NCBI GenBank assembly: GCA_021234155.1
Contig: JAJEKV010000018.1
Location: 20,383,252-20,447,251 of the forward strand
Reading direction: 5' to 3'
Source: Isoetes taiwanensis
Lineage: Eukaryota; Streptophyta; Lycopodiopsida; Isoetales; Isoetaceae
DNA length: 64,000 nucleotides
The position numbers and the translations under genes are program-made. The first letter of the stretch is position 1. Every line of letters begins with the position of its first letter. The notes under the pieces were generated by a model. It worked only from the letters and a program-made list of their open reading frames with translations, was not told the DNA's origin and made no database searches. This document shows, one piece after another, positions 55,831-64,000 of this stretch.

Positions 55831-56999
55831 ATATTCCAACATATACTGAGAATATGCCGGAAACCTACATGAGCGAGAGTTTTGCCCCTAGGGACGACCC
55901 AAAAAGGTATCACTTAGACAAACTTTCGAATATTATAGCTCTAATATATAATTGTAATATGGAGGATAAGGGGGCATCTTAGATGTACGTGGTATTGTTA
56001 TAGGAAGTTATATTTTTTGTTTAGTATTGGACACGTGTAAGCCTTTAAAATATTAAGGAGGGGATTAAACGTTTCAGAAATTGACAACTGAGCCTAATAC
56101 CATGTGTCAGAAGTTTCTGGAAAGCTCGAGTTTGAAGCTTGGTGCAGGTTCCGAAAGGGTCTATGCCTGTTATTTGAGGAGCTTCCGGATTGTCCAACAT
56201 CGTATAAAAGAGAGAGAGGCGAAGAGTTGGAGCCCACATAGGCGAGACGAAAAAATTGGTAGTAAAACAATATTCGGCAAGGAGGCTTTGCCTTTGATCC
56301 AAGCTCTATGTATTCAATCTGCTACCAAATCGTTCGATTCGGACCTTAACTGCTTCGACTCAGAGCTTGGGTTGGACAAATCTCTACAAACTGGCAAGCT
56401 TTGGCGTGTCCGAGTCCAATTTGTGTGCGGCATCACGTCGTCCTAACTTGATTAGTCCATTTTGGCATGATATAGAGCCGATTTTGCAGTGGTCTGGAGT
56501 ATTTGTTCTTCATAAATCTGTCCGAAAATTCTGTGGCAGTCAAAATTATTGAGGTAATTCTTTTTGAACGGAGATGCACGAGTTTCCAGAACCTGGAACC
56601 GGATGCTTTAGCACAGATTTGCGGTCCCAAATTGTGTTGCGTTTTTGTTCCCCTCCCTTTTGTTTTGCCCACGTTGCAACAATTTAACATGTCCGACAAT
56701 CCCTTTGTGTCACCAATAGTTTTGTTTTACTTCAACGGTTTTTTGTAGCCCCTTTTTATGAGTCAGTCGAAGGTTATAATCTGTCATTTTTTACGAGTCA
56801 CTGGAAGGTCATATTCTTTGTTCAATTCCATTCCTTTGCTCTTTTATACGTGACTTAATGGGAATTCATGTCGTCTAATTTGTTTCATTATGCTCGTGCA
56901 TTACAATTAGCAATCAAGATGCACAATCCCACATTGATAGGGTAGTTTTAAGAGTATCAAATAATGGCTTGGAAAAACATCTTAACTGTTATACATGAT
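55831..56999. other. Spacer, no gene recognised
   Basis: Short frames on both strands around 56080-56750 overlap one another and have no motif. Nothing supportable. Confidence 0.4.
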
Positions 57000-57157
57000 G
57001 TTGCTTAAATGTCTTTAGAGGCAAAAATTAAATTCTAAATGCTTGCAAGTTGATAATGGTCATATATAAGCGGTGTATGTTGCTTAAATGTCTTTAGAGG
57101 TTGAAATCAAATTTTGAATGTTTGCAAGTTAATAATGGTCATATATAAGAGGTGTAT
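57000..57157. repeat. 79-bp tandem duplication
   Basis: The unit GTTGCTTAAATGTCTTTAG ... TAATGGTCATATATAAG(C/A)GGTGTAT is present twice (57000-57078, 57079-57157) with a few substitutions. Confidence 0.85.
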
Positions 57158-58312
57158 ATCCCGTGTTATGGCTTACATGCTTTGCAATTGGGTCTATGCA
57201 TTATACGCGGCAGTTCTGGTTCCAGTTTATCCAGGTCTCGGATTTGCCAGATTTAAATCCCAGTTTATACAGCCGTTCCTACCAAGCCTCGATTTCATCA
57301 GGCAAGCACAGTCATAATCATCTCTGGCATGGTCTCATCAGTTTATATATCAAGCACAGCAGCAGCTCAGCCTCATCCCCATCTCTGTTTGCATAAGTAC
57401 AATGGGTATTCATGCGAAATACCCCGATTATTGGTTTTTATTCTTTTAAGAAACAGTTAGGAACGATTCAACTGGCATTTGTTTATATTGAATTTAAATT
57501 TAAATTATTTATTACCAGACAAGTATTGCGTAAGGATTCCCCAATAATAGTGTTGCAGTAACATGTCAGAAGAAAGAGTGGAGAAGAGGACCGTAGATGA
57601 CGTGCAGACTAGTGATCATAGTAATTTAGTTGGAGGTCGGGCAAAAGGGATATGGTTACAACAAGACAAATATGATGATGATAATGGAGAACAGTAGAGG
57701 AAGAAATACAGGCTTAAGGATTTGGCGAGACATGGCCATATAATGGGACATATGGACAATACTGTCATTATGCCAAATAATCCGTCATAATCAATGGTTG
57801 TTCCCATTAATAAGAAAGAGTATCGAGGAAAAATTTTAGAAGCCAATACGCCAACCTTAATTGATACTTCCACGGACGTAGAATGGGATATTAATATAGA
57901 AGATAATATCAAAGCAAAGAGGCTTAGGAGTTTGGCGAGGGAAAAACATATGTTAGGACATACAGGCAATGATGGCAATCTGAACAGCTATGAGTCCAGA
58001 TCCAGTGAGGCACATAGCTAATGTTGTGAACAATGGGGCATATGCATCAGGAAAAGGAGTAAAGAAGAGGACCATGGACAGGACTAGTGATCATAGTAAT
58101 TTTGTTGGAGATCAGGCGAAGGGGTTATGGTTACAAGAAGACAAACGGATCATTAATGTAGAAGAAAATGTTATATTATGGAGGCTTAGGAATTCGGCAA
58201 GAGAGAAACACATATTAAAATTTACAGGAAATGATGGCAATTAAAACAAATATGAACCAAAATTCAATGAGGCACATGCTAATGTTGTGAACAGTGAGGC
58301 ATACACTAATAT

Positions 58313-58411
58313 TTTTTTTTTTTTTTTTTTTTTTTTTATATATATATACGCCACTAGGCAAAGATCCAATCGGACATGTGACCACACACCACACTACATT
58401 GCTCAGGGCCC
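58313..58411 (-). mobile_element. 99-bp LINE 3' tail inserted in the Helitron gene
   Basis: On the plus strand a T run of about 25 and then TATATATATA head a short segment ending ...GCTCAGGGCCC, with AATAT on both sides (58308-58312, 58412-58416). Removing it restores the frame VNSEAYTNI to NEEERQMRMMYN. A minus-strand, extremely truncated LINE is the simplest reading. Confidence 0.7.
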
Positions 58412-60786
58412 AATATAAACGAGGAAGAACGTCAAATGAGAATGATGTATAATTCTTTTTGGAGAAGACAAGTTGAGCAAATGCGGTATGCATGTGGAAC
58501 AAAAATTGTAGCTATTGTGGAATTATGTTGCTTAATACGGAGATAGATGGCTTTTGTTGTAACAAAGGAAAATGGTTACTAAAGAAGCTTCCTCGATTAC
58601 CTTCTTAGATAGGATCATTATACAATACAAATGGGTTTTGTAGAGTATCAAGGTGCATAAATAATCTTTTTTATTTTAGTGTGTTAGGTGTGGAAGGAGA
58701 ATTTTTTCATAATAGTGAGCCATCATCATTAAGTATTATGGGCTGCACATACCACCGCTTGCTACTAATCAGACTGGACATCCGCTACATTGATACATTT
58801 ATGATGAGTCGCAACGAATTGATGTTGCGAATAGTCTTCGTATTCCATTTGAATGGGTATCGATGATAGGTTCCATGATGCAAGTTGTAAATCCATTTGT
58901 TCATGCAATTAAGACAGCAGCTAGTTTGAATATAAAACGAGCGTTTATAACAATTCAAGGGATAGTAGCTAAAGATGAAATTGGTGCGATCGCGCATGCA
59001 AGTGATACAACTGAAATAGTTCCAAGGATGGCGGGATTTTGGATGCAACGTGATGGCGAACCTAAATTTGTAAATATATTGGATCCACTGTAGGAACCCC
59101 TCTAATATCCACTTTTTTTTTCCCGCATGGGACTATCGGTTGAAGCATCAATAACAATCAGTCTTTGACAATCACACGAAGTTCGATTTTTACAATTGGT
59201 ATAGAAGCAGAATATCACAGAAGTTCGATTTTTACAATTGGGACGTTCATGCGGGGAATATTTAGTGGATATGTATTCCAGAGTTGAGGAAGCCAGGTTA
59301 AACCACTTCACTACTCCATCATTTCGAAATCGAAAAGCACGATGCGACGAAGATTTTAGTGATAAAGAAAATGAAAATTCAGATGAAATAATAATTCCTG
59401 CGTCATTTTTAGGATCTAGACGGCAGTGTTCAACTCAAATTGTTGATGCACTTGCATTATCAAGAGCCAAAGGACACCCCACATTGTTCATAACAATGAC
59501 AACTAATCCTCAATGGTTAGAGATTCGGTCTAGATTAATCGTTGGGCCGACAGCAGCAGACATTCCTATCGTAGTAATACGCTGTTTTCACGCATGTTTA
59601 GCACGACTAAAAGAATTGTTAAGAGATTATTTAAAACAAATACTATACATGAATGTTGTAGAGTTCCAAAAAGGCGGACTATCCCATGCGCACTTAGTAT
59701 AAAGAAATCCCATTAGAGGACATTGATGACATTATATCCGCAGAGCTCCCAATCGAGGAACCTTTGAGATCACAATTCTTGAAATTCATGGTCCACAGAC
59801 ATTCGGATAGATGTTATAAAGATAAGAAATGTTGCTGGGGTTTTCCAAAGTCTTTGAACCATACTACTCATATTGATTCTAGAGGATATGTACAATATCG
59901 GAGACGTAGTGAGCAAGACACATGTATTGTTCTATATAATTGATTCTTATTACAACAAGTTAATTGCCATATCACTGTAGATATTGCATCAACAGTTCAT
60001 ATTTTTGAATATTTATATGGATATATGTACAAGGGATTTGATACTGTAAAGTACAGCATCTCGAACGAACATATAGGATCAACAGAAACCAGAAGTAGAA
60101 ACGAAATACGAGATTACATAAAAGCAAGACATTTATCTTGCACTGAAACAGGTTGGCGTATTATGTCATATGATATCACAAATAAAATGCCTTCAGTAAA
60201 ATGTCTTCCATTGCATTTACCACGTCACAATGGATGTTCATCAAGTTGGATGAATAGTGAATAGCACTTCAACACTTGAAAGATTTCCTCATACCAAATA
60301 TCGATCGTTACAATAAGCTTACTTATATCGAATATAATGAGCAGTATGTGGTGTTACCATACGACCCTAACACATTAATACTTAGAACTGATGATTTCGA
60401 ATTGGAAGATATACATACTGCAAGACACGTAGTTTGAAAGCGAGTAAAGCAAGACTTAATGTGCCGAATACGTTTATTGTTACCTCGCATTGGAGAGTCA
60501 ATTTATGTACGACAAATATTGATGCACCAACCAATAAGAACGTGGAACGAAGCAAAGGCTGCAAACGGACAAGAATTTAGTACATATCGTGAAACTCCAG
60601 AAGCTATGGGATTATTCCCAATGGCAAATGAAGCAATTGTAGTGATGGAAGAGGCAATTTCGCTAGCATTAACACCAGGGCAGCTGAGGTTTATGTTCGC
60701 AATGCTTATTTTAAATCAAGCCCCTGCTGTGGAATTATAAAAGACATACCAAACACAGATGAGCACGAATTTATTAGAGCAATATT

Positions 60787-61162
60787 TTTTTTTTTTTTTA
60801 AGAACCGTGTCGTCAATATATTAAAAGAATCGTAATGTTACAAAGCAAGTGAGGAGGAAGGAGAACTGCCTCAAAGAGATAGCGATACCTCGACACTCTA
60901 CAACAAACTCACAGAAAAAATGCAACTCTACTGCTGTACAAACCGACCATCACCATCTACAACACCCAAGAAGTCCTGCCAAATGGCAAACTTCCGCTCT
61001 ACCAATCCTGGGAACACCAGAAAGCTTTGAAATAGCTTGTACTTGAGTCGAGGAATCAGAGAGGCTGCAGGCTGCTGAATCCCCTGAAAGATCCACAACC
61101 GCCGCCGCTTCCAAATCAGACACACCAACAGATGCAAGGCTTGCTTCCGCAAGAGCGGCCAG
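60787..61162 (-). mobile_element. 5'-truncated LINE tail inserted in the Helitron helicase
   Basis: This 376-bp insert starts with a poly(T) run and is bounded by the 9-bp duplication AGCAATATT (60778-60786 and 61163-61171). On the minus strand it encodes an ORF2 C-terminal remnant (PLLRKQALHLLVCLIWKRRR, LWIFQGIQQP) followed by a 3' UTR and poly(A). Confidence 0.87.
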
Positions 61163-62662
61163 CAATATTCAAACGATGAGATCATTGCTTTTGACGAATG
61201 TCTATGTATGGTTAACAATATATTAACACAACATGGAACAAATGTAGCAGCATTTGGGATATATTTTAGAATCCAGTACTCACAAGAAGTATTAAGTGAA
61301 TTGGCAATTTTTTCTAATCATTCCACATATATATGCACTATGAAACAGATGGAAGCATCAATGAGTGACAATCAATTTATAGATATATTACAGATATACT
61401 TATCATAAATGAATACATCGATGGAAAAGCGGAAACTGGAAAAACTTAGGTGCTCAATGCCATCTGTTTATTTGTTTGGGAAATACACAACATTGCATTG
61501 CCCTGTGGAACAACAGCTTGCGCCGCGTTGTTGTATCTAGGAGGTCGAACCACCCATTCATTATTCCAGATTCCAGTTGTCGAGAACATTCTCTTATGAA
61601 TAGAAATTCAGGGTCTGCAAAACTGATAAAAGAAGCAAAGATTATAATATGGGACGAATTTCCAATGGCAAACAAAGCTGTCATCAAGAGTGTTGACAGG
61701 TTGTTACAACAACTTTGTGGAAATCAAAAGAAACTCTTTGTTGCCACGGGAGACTTTAGACAAGTTGCACCCATGTTAAAGGAGTTGGACGAACATCGAT
61801 CATTAATGCCTCAATAAAATCGTCGCAATTACGGAAATCATTTAAACTGGTTAGACTTTATGAACCGATTCAAAATGCCGAAGACTCAGATTTACTACAT
61901 TTTTTAGACAAAATCGGAAACGACCATGAGCACAACATAGTCCCCATAGATATATTCAATACAACAACATCTATTAGAGAAACTATCAACTTCCTTTTTC
62001 TTCATAAAATTCTAGAAGATCCAACAGCTTGTGAAAAGTGAGCATTTTTGTCTCCTTTAAATAAGCATGTTGACGAACTAAACGGGCATATTCTAGATTT
62101 AGTGCCAACGAACAACCAATCTTATTACAGTTATGATCATATCACTGAAGAAGATCAGTTAGTAGAAGACCATTTATATGCGACTGCAGACTTCCTAATG
62201 AACATTACACATTCAGGAATACCAGACCATGAGATCAAGCTAAAAAGAGGTGTAATATGCCACATCATGAAATGGTTGGACATGGACAGAGGACTTGTGA
62301 AGAATGCAAGAGTAATAATTGCGTCATGGCTAGAGTAATTGGCTCAACAGCACATCCAGACCAAAATAGTTTTCCAATATCTCATGTGGATTTCTTTTAG
62401 CAACCCGAAAATTGGCCCTGGACAATTCACAGGCGGCAATCGCCATTATGACTTGCGTACTCCACCACTTTCAAACCGTTGCCAAGGATTAACGCGAGAG
62501 CGTATAGTCATAGACTTACGTACATATGTATTCGCTCATGGACAGCTCTATACTGCAATGACACGAATAAGAAAGAGAGAAGACGTACTCGTTCTACTCA
62601 CAAAAGAAAACGTTAATCATGAGACAACTAACGTTGTGTACAAAAAGTTGTTAGAAGGGTGA

Positions 62663-64000
62663 CAATGGACTTAATATTTTGTTTATAAAATAATATTATT
62701 ATATAGCATTATGTATACAGAACTTCTAATAGATGGATAATAAAATCATTGATTTCATATATCCATTCATCCATATTTCTTAATGAGATTTAAGATCCAT
62801 TTTCTCATATTTTTCTATGCCATTTATTCGCACAAATCAACAACTAACTCACACACACATAAGACAAATAATATTAACTTTCAATACTCGCCATATAATA
62901 GTTCACTATTTTATTCAAGCAACATCGCTCAAGTATTATTCTCACTATCGAATTCAAAACTCTGCTAACAACAAACACAACCACATGTCATCATCAACAA
63001 CCGTACTTGTCACGTTCTCCTTTGCATTTTTTTTTGCTCGTGCACTCCTCTTTCTTTATTTTCACTATGTATACTATCACCTTTACATGCAACCTTCCCC
63101 CTTGCATCACAATAATTACCAACCAGTCTCTCTACTTTACTTAATGCCAAAGCCACTTTCCAATCAACAACTTTCATATCTAACACGAGTTCCAAACTCA
63201 CTTTCCTGCCACACGTTCACTAATTATACCACTGGCAACAAATAGTTCATGGACGACACATGTTCTAAACAACTACAAATATTTCCACATGAATAACAAT
63301 CAACAGAATATGACCGACACGTGTTGTAAACACTCACATGTATCCACGCGTCCACACGAACACACAGTTCTCGTGTATACGTGCATTCCATTGCCAAAAA
63401 TGTAACAATGAACAGAAAGATAACAAACAGTTAACCAAACCTAGTCTATTTAGAAATTAACATGGTCTTTCCATAAAATAACTCCATCTAAATCAACAAC
63501 GGCCAGCGTACAAGCACGATACTCAACAGAATGTCGTCCACTGCAGGTAGCATTCCTAACACACCGTTTCATTTTATTTTTTAATCTAAATATTCCGCTT
63601 GCCACAAGAATCATCCACATGCTTTATGAGCCAAAACCCTGTTGCGACTTACACCAGCAAATCTTCATAGAAACAGAGATGGCTCCACAGCAAGATCGCA
63701 CTACACGGACGTGGCTGAACGACCAAGAGAAACAAGGAGAACTCCTGAAGAATATGCCATCCATATCATTGTCACTCCACCAGTTCCATCAACGCCAATA
63801 CGAGAGCTTAGAAACCAAGCGTCGAAGATGACAAAAGAACTCTTAGATATTTGATATTATTTGAGTAAACTATCCACCAACCTATGCAAGCTTCAACGGC
63901 TCTTACAGATGCTCCACATTGATAGCGCAATAGAAAGTGCAAAAGCTATTGGTAAAATATAAGAAGATCTCTAAACTGGCTCATCGATTTTAGCTGCTCA
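62663..64000. other. Region downstream of the Helitron helicase, no gene recognised
   Basis: AT-rich at first. Overlapping frames at 63619-63854 (one reads DQEKQGELLKNMPSISLSLH, the other EEYAIHIIVTPPVPSTPIRE) could be an exon, but no family is recognised. A Helitron 3' hairpin with CTRR was not found before the window ends. Confidence 0.35.

Larger units (their letters stand above)
57563..62662 (+). pseudogene. Helitron Rep-helicase gene (RepHel), broken
   Basis: The start MSEERVEKRTVDDVQTSDHS begins three tandem N-terminal units (about 57575, 57800 and 58045), each with a (K/R)LR.(L/S)AR.KH motif. A zinc-finger-like segment CSYCGIMLLNTEIDGFCCNK (about 58515) follows. Then come FNILGV-type and YHRLL segments, NPFVHAIKTAASLNI, FLGSRRQCSTQIVDALAL, HPTLFITMTTNPQWLEI and FQKGGLSHAHL (HUH motif, 59693), and YLYGYMYKGFD with paired Tyr (60018). 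The helicase has KIIIWDEFPMANKAVI and TGDFRQVAPM (61650-61770), then LYATADFLMNITHSGIPDHE, GLVKNARVIIASW, ERIVIDLRTYVFAHGQLY and VVYKKLLEG. Many stops and frameshifts, and two LINE tails interrupt it (58313-58411, 60787-61162). Encodes rolling-circle transposition functions. Element ends not located. Confidence 0.85.

Noticed and set aside
56045-56748. Several overlapping 60-120 codon frames on both strands
   Set aside because: No domain, no consistent codon pattern, no splice context.

Overview
The window reads as nuclear DNA of a land plant with a large, transposon-dominated genome. Evidence for this is a legume-lectin receptor kinase gene, a PMI1-like (plastid movement) gene copy, Ty1/copia and Ty3/gypsy remnants primed by initiator-Met tRNA, an L1-type LINE, a plant-type MULE carrying an ULP1-like protease, and Helitrons. 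The species cannot be named from this sequence. Almost every coding region is broken or nested inside another element. All calls come from reading and hand translation; no alignment or database search was run.

Layout. 1-11913: an LTR retrotransposon with no recognisable genes (5' LTR 1-970, PBS 973-984, 3' LTR split into 3829-3895 and 11019-11913). Its 3' LTR is split by a 7,123-bp Helitron (3896-11018, TC...CTAG, inserted exactly between A and T). Inside the Helitron, on the minus strand, is a second LTR-type element (LTR from 7861 up, PBS 7847-7859, partial second LTR 4736-4992). It carries two small genes, each with its own TATA box and a pair of 67-bp palindromes upstream. One gene (5878-7188) begins with the ten-residue histone H3 tail MARTKQTARK and ends with a gap-free H3 histone fold. 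Between them is roughly 335 codons of charged, coiled-coil-like sequence. This decayed chimeric H3 is the most unusual object in the window.

12000-21300: copia gag with its LTR, a gypsy integrase fragment abutting an LTR, and a nearly complete but broken L1-type LINE (16912-21113, minus). 21300-28456: mostly non-coding, with a Helitron-type 3' hairpin and small duplications.

28457-44603: a G-type... more precisely an L-type (legume) lectin receptor kinase gene cut in its kinase domain by a 12,821-bp MULE (30039-42859). The MULE has 236-bp terminal inverted repeats and a perfect 9-bp target duplication, GAGCTTGAA. It carries a frameshifted MURA/FAR1-type transposase, an ULP1-like C48 protease with readable His, Asp, Gln and Cys, and at least five further small ORFs, two of which are paralogues. 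It also holds long palindromic arrays of GGTTAATGTGGCCA, the motif present in its own TIR. A 5'-truncated LINE with a poly(A) tail sits just downstream of the kinase.

44600-57500: spacer with hairpin repeats, a hAT-like element (49155-49941) inside an LTR relative, another copia gag, and a broken PMI1-like gene (52357-55830). 57563-62662: a broken Rep/helicase gene of an autonomous-type Helitron, itself hit by two LINE tails. The window is thus a record of at least three levels of nesting, with two accessory-gene cargoes (the H3 chimera cassette and the MULE gene set) that deserve attention.
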